A stretch of DNA of 34,598 nucleotides, taken from positions 1-34,598 of the forward strand of contig CAJCBL010000125.1 in assembly GCA_903960515.1 (NCBI GenBank), written 5' to 3'. Below the pieces are notes generated by a model. That model did not search any database and had not been told where the DNA came from. It saw nothing but the letters and a program-made list of their open reading frames with translations. This DNA comes from an uncultured Verrucomicrobiota bacterium (GTDB taxonomy: Bacteria > Verrucomicrobiota > Verrucomicrobiia > Opitutales > Opitutaceae). The position numbers and the translations under genes were made by a program. How positions within the stretch are numbered: the stretch's first letter is position 1; the number at the start of each line of letters is the position of its first letter. Positions 1 through 11,539 of this stretch are shown here, piece after piece.

Positions 1-62
1 GGCCGGGGTGCCGTGGCGCCTCGCAGGGGTGCTGCTCGTCGGCCGGCGCAGGGGGGCAAAAC

Positions 63-90
63 GAAGCGCCGCCCGTGGGGGCGGCGCTTC
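63..90 (-). terminator. GC-rich hairpin, terminator-like (unit 1 of the array)
   Basis: A perfect 12-bp stem (63-74 with 79-90) has a 4-nt loop. On the minus strand it is followed by GTTTTG, a short T tract. Equivalent hairpins lie in units 2 and 3 with one and two stem mismatches respectively. Read from glgP this would be a series of tandem Rho-independent terminators. The short T tract makes function uncertain. Confidence 0.5.
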
Positions 91-93
91 GGG

Positions 94-131
94 ATCGCGA
101 GCAAGCTCGCTCCTACATCAGGCACTGGAGT
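94..131. repeat. REP palindrome, unit 1
   Basis: The core ATCGCGAGCAAGCTCGCTCC is an imperfect palindrome (GCGAGC/GCTCGC), followed by TAC and then a GCACTGGAGT extension. It closely resembles the REP elements known from Pseudomonas and other genomes that carry RAYT transposases. The same core recurs in units 2 and 3 and at 15215. Confidence 0.85.
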
Positions 132-251
132 CTGGACACTGTCCGAGCGAGACCCGGTGCGCCTGAATAGTTACAACTCAGGCCACCGGGGCCGGGGTGC
201 CGTGGCACCGCACAGGAGTGCGCCTCGCCGGCCGACGCAGGGGGGCAAAAC

Positions 252-279
252 GAAACGCCGCCCGTGGGGGCGGCGCTTC
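252..279 (-). terminator. GC-rich hairpin (unit 2 of the array)
   Basis: This is the same hairpin as in unit 1. The inner 8-bp GC stem is intact, and an A/C mismatch interrupts the outer stem. GTTTTG follows on the minus strand. Confidence 0.4.
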
Positions 280-282
280 GGA

Positions 283-320
283 ATCGCGAGCAAGCTCGCT
301 CCTACATCGGGCACCGGAGT
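283..320. repeat. REP palindrome, unit 2
   Basis: The core is identical to the copy at 94, with the extension GCACCGGAGT. That extension matches the flank of the REPIN at 25481-25552, which ties the two REP subtypes into one family. Confidence 0.85.
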
Positions 321-440
321 CTGGACACTGCCCGAGCGAGTCGCGGTGCGCGCGAACGCTTACAACTCAGGCCATCGGGGCCGGAGTGCCGTGGCGCCTC
401 GCCAGCGTTCCGCTCGCCGGCCGACGCAGGGGGGCAAAAC

Positions 441-467
441 GAAACGCCGCCCGTGGGGCGGCACTTC
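441..467 (-). terminator. GC-rich hairpin nearest glgP (unit 3 of the array)
   Basis: A 7-bp GC stem (446-452 with 456-462) has a 3-nt loop. Two outer mismatches and a lost G separate it from the perfect copy in unit 1. This is the first hairpin a glgP transcript would meet. Confidence 0.4.
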
Positions 468-470
468 GGA

Positions 471-508
471 ATCGCGAGCAAGCTCGCTCCTACATCAGGC
501 ACCGGAGT
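471..508. repeat. REP palindrome, unit 3
   Basis: The core is identical to the other two array copies, with the extension GCACCGGAGT. The core has stayed intact while the neighbouring hairpin has drifted. Confidence 0.85.
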
Positions 509-554
509 CTGGACACTGTCCGGGCGAGACCCGGTGCGCCTGAATGTTCACAGC

Positions 555-3101
<2,547 letters not shown>

Positions 3102-3192
3102 ACGGTGGAGCGTTGGGATCGGGCCGGTTATCGGCGCATTTCTTGCGCAATGAAGCAAACAACGGGCCGGCATCCTGCCCCAGCCCAGATTC

Positions 3193-5205
3193 CTAGCAAC
3201 GGTCTTTTTGAAAACGCCGCGCCAATTCCCCACGGCTGAGCTCGATCAGAGTGGGCTGACCGCCCGGCGTGAGCAACGGATGCGCACAACCCAGCAGCCG
3301 AGCCGCCAATTCGCCGCCGCTATCCCCGCGCCCGGCGCCGCGCACTGCTCTCCCCGCCGCCAAGCGTGCCAACTGCTCGCGGGCCACCTCGGGGCGACGC
3401 GGGTCGATCTGCCCGTCGCGCAGCCGCCCCAGGATGTCGCGCAAAAATGGTTCCGCCTCCGCAGGGTCCAGCCATGCCGGTACCGCTTCGATACGGAAAA
3501 AGTTTCTTCCGAATGCCGCCACCTCCAGACCGTGGCCGGTGAGAAAAGCGATCTGGTCGACCAGCATCGCCGTGGCCACCGGGTCGAGCTCCACCGGCAC
3601 CGCGAAGAGCAGGCGCTGGCTGAGGGTGTGGCCCTCGGCGAACTCGCGCTGCAACTGCTCGAAAAAGATGCGCTCCAGCGCAGCCCTACGGTCGAGCAGC
3701 ACCACTCCGCCGCTCGTCTCGAAAATCTCACAGTCGCCATGCGCCGTGCCCAGGTGCCTCCAGCCCGACCGACCGCCGGCCGGCACCGTGCCCGCTGGCC
3801 GCCCCGCCGCCTCGGGCACCGACAGCGCGGAGGCCGCCAGTACCGAGGCCCTCAACGCGCCCACCGTATCCACCAGCAGCGGGTCCAGCGCCGGCGCGGG
3901 CCGCGCCAGCGGGTTGGCCGCCGGCGGGCCGCCGGGGGCAAAACTCGAATCCACCGCGGCTGGTGCCGGCAATACCAGCGCCGGCAGCGGAGCGGGAGCA
4001 GCCGCCGGGGTAGTGGCCGCCGCGGAGGCGTACGAAGAAGCTGCGGGCAACCCCAGCCCCGCCACCGCTCTCGGCGCCAAGCCGGCGATCGGAGCAGCGC
4101 CCGCGGCCGCCGCATGCGGCTCCCGCGCAGCAGCACCGCCGAAACCCGCAGGCGGCAACGTCGCTACCGCCTCCACCCGAGTCGCGCCCGGTGGCAGCCC
4201 GCCGCCCACTTCGTGGGCCGCGGCGCGCAGCGCCTCCAGCAACGAGCGTACGATGAAGGTGCGCACCGCCGCATCATTGCGGAAGCGCACCTCGCGCTTG
4301 GTCGGATGCACATTCACATCCACCGCCGCGGGGTCGATCTCCAGGAAAAGGAACGCCAGCGGGTAGCGCCCCTTGGGCAGCAACTGCTGGTAGCTCTCGA
4401 TCAGGGCGTAGGAGAGGGTGCGAGTATCCACCGGCCGGCGATTGACGAAGGTGATCATCTCGTGGCGCGTCGAGCGGCTTGCGCCCGGCTTGCCCACCAG
4501 GCCGGTGAGCCGCATCCCGTCGCCCCGAGCCTCCACCGGCAGCAACGCCTCCGCCACCTGCCGGCCGAAGATTTCGGTTACACGCTCGCGCAGCGACGTG
4601 CAGGCCGGCGAGCGGAAGATCGTGCGCCCGTCCTCCACCAGAGTGAAGGCCACCTCGGGGTTGGCCAACGCGTAGAACCGCACGCACTGGATAAGGTGTG
4701 CCCCCTCGGTGGAGTCGCTCTTGAGGAACTTGCGCCGCGCCGGCACCGAGTTGAAGAGGTTGGTCACCGCGATCCTCGTACCCGGGGGCATCCCGCAGTC
4801 GCGCACATGCACGAACTTGCCGCCGTTGACGACGATCTCCGTACCCATCTCCGCGGCGGCAGGACGCGTGCGCAGCTCGAAGTGACAGACGCTGGCGATC
4901 GAGGGCAGCGCTTCGCCGCGGAAGCCGAAACTGCACAGCGTATCGAGATCCACCGCCTCGGTGATCTTGCTGGTGGCGTGGCGCTCCAGGCAGAGCAGGG
5001 CGTCGTCGCGGTCCATGCCCTTGCCGTTGTCCTCCACGCTCATCAGCGAGCGCCCGCCGTGGCGGAATTCCACCACGATGCGCGTCGCGCCGGCGTCGAG
5101 GCAGTTCTCCACCAGTTCCTTCACCACCGCAGCCGGCCGCTCAACCACCTCGCCGGCGGCGATCTGGTTGGCCACGCGGTCGGAGAGGATACGGATGGTG
5201 GACAT
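3193..5205 (-). CDS. mutL: DNA mismatch repair protein MutL
   Basis: MutL couples mismatch recognition by MutS to downstream repair. The 670-residue protein has an N-terminal GHKL ATPase with [24 protein letters not shown] and [10 protein letters not shown], then the transducer domain (HPTKREVRF). A long Ala/Pro-rich linker (about residues 340-460) precedes a C-terminal dimerisation domain. In MutL proteins with nuclease activity this domain carries DQHA(x)2E(x)4E. Here the aligned stretch reads [12 protein letters not shown], keeping Asp and both Glu but replacing Gln-His with Arg-Arg, and the terminal CPHGRP motif is stretched to [12 protein letters not shown]. Nicking activity is therefore doubtful. 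The start at MSTIRIL is standard for the family. A small unknown gene lies just upstream. Confidence 0.95.
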   Translation of the reverse strand: MSTIRILSDRVANQIAAGEVVERPAAVVKELVENCLDAGATRIVVEFRHGGRSLMSVEDNGKGMDRDDALLCLERHATSKITEAVDLDTLCSFGFRGEALPSIASVCHFELRTRPAAAEMGTEIVVNGGKFVHVRDCGMPPGTRIAVTNLFNSVPARRKFLKSDSTEGAHLIQCVRFYALANPEVAFTLVEDGRTIFRSPACTSLRERVTEIFGRQVAEALLPVEARGDGMRLTGLVGKPGASRSTRHEMITFVNRRPVDTRTLSYALIESYQQLLPKGRYPLAFLFLEIDPAAVDVNVHPTKREVRFRNDAAVRTFIVRSLLEALRAAAHEVGGGLPPGATRVEAVATLPPAGFGGAAAREPHAAAAGAAPIAGLAPRAVAGLGLPAASSYASAAATTPAAAPAPLPALVLPAPAAVDSSFAPGGPPAANPLARPAPALDPLLVDTVGALRASVLAASALSVPEAAGRPAGTVPAGGRSGWRHLGTAHGDCEIFETSGGVVLLDRRAALERIFFEQLQREFAEGHTLSQRLLFAVPVELDPVATAMLVDQIAFLTGHGLEVAAFGRNFFRIEAVPAWLDPAEAEPFLRDILGRLRDGQIDPRRPEVAREQLARLAAGRAVRGAGRGDSGGELAARLLGCAHPLLTPGGQPTLIELSRGELARRFQKDRC

Positions 5206-5279
5206 GGGGTGCGGGAGAAGGGAGACGGAACGTGAAAGGCCAGTTTCGATAGAGAATACTTGAAGCAGCCCTACACCAA

Positions 5280-5843
5280 TCACTCCTTCGGCCACTGGAT
5301 CTTGAGAGCAAGAAACCCTTCGTTCACGTGACGGATTAACGCCTCATCACGGACAAACGGCAACGCGTTGTATTCCTGGTTCCAAGCAGAGACCTTCTCA
5401 CTAATTGCGTCTTCCGCGTCCTCGTCGTCCAAATTGAACAGCCGCTGACGCTCAGCGTGATTTCGCGCCTGCAAATATCCGGGGAAGATATCGATCAATC
5501 TCTGAAACCGTGCGGCCAGGGCCGGTGACGCATCGGCGAGGAGTAGACGCATCGGCGGAACATCATCAGCGGCATCGCCTAGCAGGAAGTTCTCCGTCGA
5601 GTAATTAGTCGCTGACACATCTAGAGAGACCAAGCCGTAGACCGCACATTCGAACTCTGACAAATCCACCCCATTCCGTCCGTGCCATTGCACTATGGTG
5701 TTCATGATCGAGAACACCTCCAACGGCTTCGGGAGGAGTGCGAGGATCTCCGCGTTCGAGCTCCCGTAACTCCGCCTGATCATCCTTAGGTCGCGAGCCA
5801 ATCCCGAGAGTATCGTGTCTGGGTGCATTGTCTGTGCGTGCAA
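5280..5843 (-). CDS. Hypothetical protein, unrecognised family
   Basis: I do not recognise this 187-residue protein. It is acidic and mostly helical by eye, with no signal peptide, membrane segment or obvious catalytic motif. The start is ambiguous: ATG at 5843 or a second ATG at 5828 (MHPDTILSGL). It begins 5 bp after the argH stop on the same strand and ends 74 bp before mutL, so it could be co-transcribed with both. Its base composition is clearly less GC-rich than argH or mutL, with many A/T-ending codons, which suggests later acquisition. The even codon-position pattern and the close fit between two genes argue that it is real. Confidence 0.65.
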   Translation of the reverse strand: MHAQTMHPDTILSGLARDLRMIRRSYGSSNAEILALLPKPLEVFSIMNTIVQWHGRNGVDLSEFECAVYGLVSLDVSATNYSTENFLLGDAADDVPPMRLLLADASPALAARFQRLIDIFPGYLQARNHAERQRLFNLDDEDAEDAISEKVSAWNQEYNALPFVRDEALIRHVNEGFLALKIQWPKE

Positions 5844-5847
5844 TGTC

Positions 5848-7251
5848 TCACTCCGCCAGCGCCTTGCGCCAGCGGGCTACCTGCTTTTTCACCTGCGCGG
5901 GCGATGGCATGCCCGTGCCACGACGCGCTTCCATGGCGCGATCGAGGTCGAAGACTTCCGGCCAATCCTTCGCGAACTCCTTGTGGATCTTCTGCGCCTC
6001 GTCCTGGGGCACCTGGGGCAGCGGCACCCCGAGCCCCTCGGCGCATTTCACCAGAGCGCCCACGGCGTGGTGAGCGTCGCGGAAGGGCACGCCGCGGTTT
6101 ACGAGGTAGTCGGCGAGATCGGTGGCGAGTAGGAGCGGATCGGCGACAGCGGCTGCGCAGGCTGCCGGGATCACCTTCGCCCCGGCGAGGGTGCCGGCCA
6201 GCACCTCGGCGCAGATCACCAAAGTGTCGTGACTATCGAAGAGCGGCGGCTTGTCCTCCTGCAGGTCGCGGTTGTAGGTCATCGGCAACCCCTTCACTAG
6301 CACGAGCAAGTTCGTGAGGTTGCCCACCAGGCGCCCACTCTTGCCGCGCAGCAGCTCGGCGGCATCCGGATTCTTCTTCTGCGGCATCAGGCTGGAGCCG
6401 GTGCAGAAGGTGTCGGGCAGGTCGATGAAGCGGAACTCCGCCGAGCTCCACAGGATGAGGTCTTCGGCGATACGGGAGAAGTGCACGCCCGCGATGGCGG
6501 CGGCGGAGGCGAACTCCAGGAAGAGGTCGCGGTCGGCCACGGTATCCATGCTGTTGGGCGTCACCTGCGGCCGGCCCTTCGCATCCACAAAGCCGAGCTC
6601 CTTCGCCACGAACTCGCGGTCGATGGGCAGGGTGGTGCCGGCGATCGCGCCGGCGCCCAGGGGGCAGATGTTGGCGTGCTCGGCCACCTCGGCGAAGCGG
6701 CGCACGTCGCGCCCGATCATCTCCACCCAGGCCAGCAGGTGGTGCGCTATCGACACCGGCTGCGCGCGCTGGAGATGGGTGTAACCGGGAATCAACACCT
6801 CGCGGTGGAGCTCGGCCAGGTCGACCAGCACCCGCTGCACGGCGCGCAGCCCGGCCACGACCTCGACGCAGGCGCTCTTGAAATACAGGCGCATGTCCGT
6901 GGCCACCTGGTCGTTGCGGCTGCGGGCGGTGTGGAGCTTGGCCGCGGCGGGCACGCGCTGCTTGAGGGCGTGCTCGATGTTCATGTGCACATCTTCCAAC
7001 TTCACGTCCCAGACAAACTTGCCCTCGACGATCTCGGCGGCGATCACGTCGAGGCCCTTGTGGATGGCGTTGCGCTCGGCCGCAGTGATGAGCCCCACGT
7101 GGGCGAGCATCGCCGAGTGGGCTTTGCTGCCCGCGATGTCGAAGGGCGCCAGGCGGCGGTCGAACGTCACGGATTCGCTGAAACGCAGCATCAGTTCGGC
7201 GGGACCGCTGGAGAAGCGACCGCCCCAGGTGGCTTGGGAAGGCTTGGCCAT
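5848..7251 (-). CDS. argH: Argininosuccinate lyase
   Basis: ArgH splits argininosuccinate into arginine and fumarate, the last step of arginine biosynthesis, in the cytoplasm. The 467-residue protein has the usual length and opens with [19 protein letters not shown]. It carries the fumarase/aspartase superfamily signature [12 protein letters not shown] (about residues 285-296) and the conserved [15 protein letters not shown] and HLQRAQPVS stretches. The ATG at 7251 ([11 protein letters not shown]) fits the family. No Shine-Dalgarno is visible upstream. The next gene downstream, on the same strand, starts within a few bases of the stop codon. Confidence 0.97.
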   Translation of the reverse strand: MAKPSQATWGGRFSSGPAELMLRFSESVTFDRRLAPFDIAGSKAHSAMLAHVGLITAAERNAIHKGLDVIAAEIVEGKFVWDVKLEDVHMNIEHALKQRVPAAAKLHTARSRNDQVATDMRLYFKSACVEVVAGLRAVQRVLVDLAELHREVLIPGYTHLQRAQPVSIAHHLLAWVEMIGRDVRRFAEVAEHANICPLGAGAIAGTTLPIDREFVAKELGFVDAKGRPQVTPNSMDTVADRDLFLEFASAAAIAGVHFSRIAEDLILWSSAEFRFIDLPDTFCTGSSLMPQKKNPDAAELLRGKSGRLVGNLTNLLVLVKGLPMTYNRDLQEDKPPLFDSHDTLVICAEVLAGTLAGAKVIPAACAAAVADPLLLATDLADYLVNRGVPFRDAHHAVGALVKCAEGLGVPLPQVPQDEAQKIHKEFAKDWPEVFDLDRAMEARRGTGMPSPAQVKKQVARWRKALAE

Positions 7252-7356
7252 AAGCGAGAAGCAACGGCGCGCCTCAGTCGCTGGCAACGGGAAAGGTTGC
7301 GCCGGCACGCGATGGAGGCGCCGCCCGGGCATGCAGGAGCTGAATCACCCCTGAAA

Positions 7357-7373
7357 ACCGGTCGGAGACCGGT
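7357..7373. repeat. Short perfect palindrome upstream of argH
   Basis: A 7-bp perfect stem ACCGGTC/GACCGGT has a GGA loop. On the minus strand it reads GGACCGGTCTCCGACCGGT, the same layout as the window's REP palindromes (GGA followed by a GC stem) but with a different stem. It could be another REP-like family or an operator in the argH upstream region. One copy is not enough to decide. Confidence 0.4.
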
Positions 7374-7454
7374 CCTGCCCGCATGCGCCTGCCGCCGCCG
7401 ATCCGCGTAACTGAAGTGCGGATCCCGTAGCTGAAGCGCGAGGCAATAGAGCCC

Positions 7455-7516
7455 TTCCTCCTTCAGCCTCCCTTTCCCGAGTTCGGCCTTCCGCCTTCAG
7501 TATTCAGCCTTCTGCA
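7455..7516. repeat. Heptanucleotide array (TTCAGCC type) abutting the osmC stop
   Basis: Five consecutive 7-bp units run TTCGGCC, TTCCGCC, TTCAGTA, TTCAGCC and TTCTGCA (7482-7516) and end exactly one base before the stop codon of the OsmC gene. Two earlier units (TTCCTCC, TTCAGCC) lie at 7455-7468 in a slightly shifted register. On the OsmC sense strand the array is purine-rich (GAAGGCT-like). Confidence 0.75.
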
Positions 7517-7927
7517 TCACTCTTGCCAGTGGAAGACCACCGGTTTCTCGATCTCGGCGAGCAGGCTGCGGTGCACCGGGCAGGTGAGCGCGGCGCGCTC
7601 GAGCTGGCCGGTGGGATCGGCACTGCGCGGCAGCGGGATCCAGATCTCGGTGATGAGCTTCTCGATCCGGCGCGGCGGCTGCGGTGTCATCTCCTTGGTC
7701 ACCTCCACCCGGGCTCCCTTCAGCTCGAGCCCGAGGCGGCGGGCGGCCATGCCCATGATCGTGAGCATGCACGAGCCCAGCGCCGCAGCCACGAGATCGG
7801 TGGGCGAAAAAGTTTCGCCGCGCCCTTGGTTGTCCACCGGGGCGTCGGTCTCAAGAGTCCGGCCCGAGGGGCCGTGGGTGGCCACCGTATGCAGATCGCC
7901 TTCATAAACTGCGGAGAGCTTGACCAT
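7517..7927 (-). CDS. OsmC-like peroxiredoxin family protein
   Basis: The 136-residue protein matches the OsmC/Ohr fold family in length and pattern. The two conserved cysteines are present: C53 in AALGSCMLT, inside the long central helix, and C116 in LTCPVHRSL. OsmC and Ohr proteins use this pair to reduce organic hydroperoxides in the cytoplasm. The [14 protein letters not shown] stretch fits the broader OsmC/YhfA-like group better than Ohr proper, so the substrate is uncertain. I chose the ATG at 7927 ([11 protein letters not shown]) because it aligns with family starts; longer in-frame starts add a non-homologous extension. It is transcribed divergently from asnS. Confidence 0.85.
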   Translation of the reverse strand: MVKLSAVYEGDLHTVATHGPSGRTLETDAPVDNQGRGETFSPTDLVAAALGSCMLTIMGMAARRLGLELKGARVEVTKEMTPQPPRRIEKLITEIWIPLPRSADPTGQLERAALTCPVHRSLLAEIEKPVVFHWQE

Positions 7928-8103
7928 GCCGGCAGCCAACGCGGGCCCAAAGCCGGCGGCAACGCGAAAGCCCAGCGCGCGAATTTTCGTTTGTGACTTC
8001 CGCCCCGCTTTACGGCACCACTGCGCCAGCCGCCCCCGGCCCACCGTGCCGGGCAGCTCAACCTCGGCAAACGTGGCCACGTAACCACTCCATCCTTCCC
8101 GGC

Positions 8104-8138
8104 TTCAGCTTTCAGCAACCAGCCTTCAGCCTTCGCCC
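8104..8138. repeat. Heptanucleotide array (TTCAGCC type) directly before asnS
   Basis: Five units in perfect 7-bp register are TTCAGCT, TTCAGCA, ACCAGCC, TTCAGCC and TTCGCCC. One base separates the last unit from the asnS ATG. The array occupies the position where a ribosome binding site would be expected, and there is no Shine-Dalgarno. Confidence 0.75.
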
Positions 8139-8139
8139 C

Positions 8140-9521
<1,382 letters not shown>

Positions 9522-9525
<4 letters not shown>

Positions 9526-9687
9526 GGCCGGGAGCGCTGCCGCCGCTTCGCGCTTTGGCAGTGCATGAACTCCGGCGTCCGCCGTAGGAGCGTGCTTGCA
9601 CGCGATCTGCGCACTGAATCGCGTGCAAGCACGCTCCAACGAAAGAAGGGTTACGGCTAGGGCCGGCTGCGCTGCTGCCGCTTCGCG
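9522..9687. repeat. REPIN inside a composite repeat, next to asnS
   Basis: Two REP palindromes in inverted orientation (9584-9606 and 9618-9640) form a near-perfect 23-bp hairpin with an 11-nt loop. The core is AGGAGCGTGCTTGCACGCGA. The leader GAACTCCGGCGTCCGCC (9567-9583) is shared with the second REPIN in the window. The unit is flanked by imperfect 31-bp direct repeats (9522-9552 and 9657-9687, three mismatches) offset by 135 bp. The left copy includes the asnS stop codon. Confidence 0.85.
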
Positions 9688-10128
9688 TAGTTGCGCACCC
9701 ACGCGCGCGAAATCCCCGCCCACGGCACGCGCTTCGCACCGCGAGCAAGGGCGCCGTGCCCGCCCGCGCCCCTTGTCCGCCGGAGCCGCTTTCGCTAGAA
9801 CGCGAAGCTCCCGGCCCCGAGCAGCGCTTCCGTTAATGCCCCTTGGACTATCATGCGAATGCCCCTACCTACGGCGCCGCTCCAGTTCGAGGGACCCAAG
9901 CAAAGCCGCTTCCTACGCCGGAACGTCCCTCTCCTGCAGCGCCTCTTACATCGGGGGAGCGGGCTTCTTCCTCGCCCCGCGGCGCTCGACGAGACGGGAT
10001 AGCTCCAAGCTGATTGGCATTCGGATGTGGCCGCGAATTGGTCGAGATTCGGGGAAGATTCCTGCGGAACGAGTTTCCTGTTTACTCGCGCCGGGAAACC
10101 CACCTCAATGGCTCCCCTTTCTGGTGCC
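9688..10128. other. Intergenic region before tRNA-Ala, no gene seen
   Basis: Open frames here have no recognisable protein and skewed composition. The stretch around 9945-9985 (GGGAGCGGGCTTCTTCCTCG) weakly resembles a decayed REP. The promoter of the downstream tRNA must lie here, but I cannot point to it. Confidence 0.6.
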
Positions 10129-10204
10129 GGGGTCGTAGCTCAGTTGGAAGAGCGCCTCGTTCGCAACGAGGAGGTCGTCAGTTCGAACCTGATCGGCTCC
10201 ACCA
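10129..10204 (+). tRNA. tRNA-Ala (anticodon CGC)
   Basis: The 76-nt cloverleaf is complete. The acceptor stem GGGGTCG pairs with CGGCTCC using two G-U pairs, one of them the G3-U70 pair that identifies alanine tRNAs. The D arm is GCTC...GAGC. The anticodon stem CCTCG/CGAGG encloses the loop TTCGCAA, with anticodon CGC at 10162-10164. The T arm is GTCAG-TTCGAAC-CTGAT. The discriminator is A73 and the CCA end is encoded. It reads GCG codons. Confidence 0.95.
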
Positions 10205-10210
10205 GAATGA

Positions 10211-10240
10211 AAACAGGCCGGTCGAAAGACCGGCCTGTTT
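10211..10240 (+). terminator. Terminator after tRNA-Ala
   Basis: A perfect 13-bp stem AAACAGGCCGGTC/GACCGGCCTGTTT has a GAAA tetraloop and ends in TTTC. It lies 6 bp after the tRNA CCA end. It is symmetric enough to act in both directions and could also stop transcripts of the convergent transposase gene. Confidence 0.85.
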
Positions 10241-10297
10241 CGTTGGCACTCACCAGAATTCCGGTCGCAGGCGGAAAATCACCGGAGCAGCAGGCTT

Positions 10298-11281
10298 CTA
10301 CCCGAAGGGGTTGTGGCGCAGGGCGCGAAGCACGTTGAGTCCGCCCCAATCCGTGACGGGCAGCAGCGGGCGAGGGGCGCTGCGTTGGCGAGCGCCATAG
10401 CGGCGGCGATACGCAGCCAGATGCAGGGCAACAAAGGCCTGAGAGCCCAGCACGGCCGAATCGGTAAAGTAGCGTACCCGGCAGCGCAGCACCGTGGAGA
10501 GAGGCAGTCTACCCTTTTGCCGCAGCACCTCGGCGAAGGCCTTTGGGGCGATGGTGGTGCCGGCAAGGCGAGGGGCAGAACCAGTGCCGAACAGCCCGAT
10601 ACGATGCGCGGCATGGGCTTGTTGCCACTTCCCGCCATGCACCTGACACAGGCCGGCCCGGGCGGCGGGATTGCCGGCTACAGCCTCACCGTAGCCGCAG
10701 AATCGATAGTCCTTGGGGTCGGAGGCCATGCCGGCGCGCACGGGGTTGAGGTCGATGTAGAAGGCCATCGTGCGCAAGGCGTTGCTGGAGCACTCCACCA
10801 GCACGGACTTGAAGCGCTCGGCAAAGAGCGTGCCATAGCGGCCGTGGGCCTTGTTGAACCAGATGGCGAAACGCTGCTTCAAGAGCTTCATGAAGTTGGA
10901 GACATCTCCCATGAGCGTGAGCTGACGCCGCCGCCAGGCCTCACCCTCGGGGCCGCCGGCCACCAACTGCGCTTCGATCACCTCGATACGCGCCTGCTGG
11001 TACTTGGTCGGTTTGGGGTGGAGCAGACGGTAGCGGCGCAGCAACTCGGTATCCGGCGGCGTGATCTTTTGCGGTACGCGCACCAAGATGTGGAAGTGGT
11101 TGCTGAGGATGGCGTAGGTGAGGATTTCGACTCCGCAAAACTCCGCCACCAGCCAAAGCTGACGTCGCAAGATTTCCTTGGCCGGATCGTCGATGAGGCG
11201 CTCCCCCGCCACCACGCGCGTCATGCAGTGGTAGGCTGCCGGCCCCTCCTCAGGCGAAACCTTGATACGCCCCAGCCTCAT
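10298..11281 (-). CDS. REP-associated tyrosine transposase (RAYT, Y1 HUH family)
   Basis: RAYTs are single-copy, IS200/IS605-related HUH endonucleases thought to mobilise REP/REPIN sequences by cutting single-stranded DNA. The 327-residue protein has the HUH motif as HFH (residues 62-64, in SNHFHILV). The likely nucleophile is Y175 in YIDLNPVRAGM, matching the position of the IS608 TnpA tyrosine. The conserved GRYGTLFAERFKS segment lies between them. A C-terminal extension of about 120 residues is longer than in simple IS200 transposases. No IS boundaries, terminal repeats or partner TnpB are visible. A 23-bp tandem repeat lies 44 bp upstream of the start, and a REPIN lies about 0.65 kb beyond the 3' end. 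Confidence 0.88.
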   Translation of the reverse strand: MRLGRIKVSPEEGPAAYHCMTRVVAGERLIDDPAKEILRRQLWLVAEFCGVEILTYAILSNHFHILVRVPQKITPPDTELLRRYRLLHPKPTKYQQARIEVIEAQLVAGGPEGEAWRRRQLTLMGDVSNFMKLLKQRFAIWFNKAHGRYGTLFAERFKSVLVECSSNALRTMAFYIDLNPVRAGMASDPKDYRFCGYGEAVAGNPAARAGLCQVHGGKWQQAHAAHRIGLFGTGSAPRLAGTTIAPKAFAEVLRQKGRLPLSTVLRCRVRYFTDSAVLGSQAFVALHLAAYRRRYGARQRSAPRPLLPVTDWGGLNVLRALRHNPFG

Positions 11282-11324
11282 AACGCCCGGAGTTTAGTCA
11301 CAACGGGGCCCGTGTCTAAGATTT

Positions 11325-11370
11325 CCGACCTGTCCCTTCTGGTTTCGCCGACCTGTCCCTTCTGGTTTCG
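11325..11370. repeat. Perfect 23-bp tandem duplication upstream of the RAYT gene
   Basis: Two identical head-to-tail copies begin CCGACCTGTCCCTTCTGG (11325-11347 and 11348-11370). From memory, similar GACCTGTCCC strings, or their complement GGGACAGGTC, are common beside Y1 transposase genes in other bacteria. They may be the target or end sequences of this transposase. Confidence 0.8.
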
Positions 11371-11397
11371 AGGTCCCTTCGGCATCCAGTGTTCAAT

Positions 11398-11486
11398 GGC
11401 GCCAGCCTCACGAGCCCGAACACTACCTCACCGAGATGCACTTCAAGTGCCCGACCACGATCTTCAACTACCCGAAGGAGATCAGA
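11398..11486 (+). pseudogene. Relic fragment of a second asnS
   Basis: The segment translates to YLTEMHFKCPTTIFNYPKEI, against [20 protein letters not shown] in the intact asnS at 9154-9213. About 64 bp align with roughly seven mismatches, some of them silent. The preceding 25 bp (GCGCCAGCCTC...) also resemble asnS, with gaps. Similarity stops on both sides and no start, motif or stop remains, so it cannot be functional. The mixture of silent and conservative changes suggests a diverged homologue rather than a fresh copy of the neighbouring gene. Confidence 0.75.
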
Positions 11487-11539
11487 CACTGGAGCCAAAC
11501 CACCGGCTGCAAGGGCAGCCGGTGGTGCGGAGGCTACTG

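Noticed and set aside
9795-10103. Minus-strand 102-codon frame upstream of the tRNA
   Set aside because: Arg/Ser-rich, no family resemblance, no start signal, in a region with repeat remnants.
10129-10204. Reading the tRNA as an arginine tRNA
   Set aside because: The anticodon loop TTCGCAA gives CGC, and the G3-U70 pair with A73 identifies alanine.
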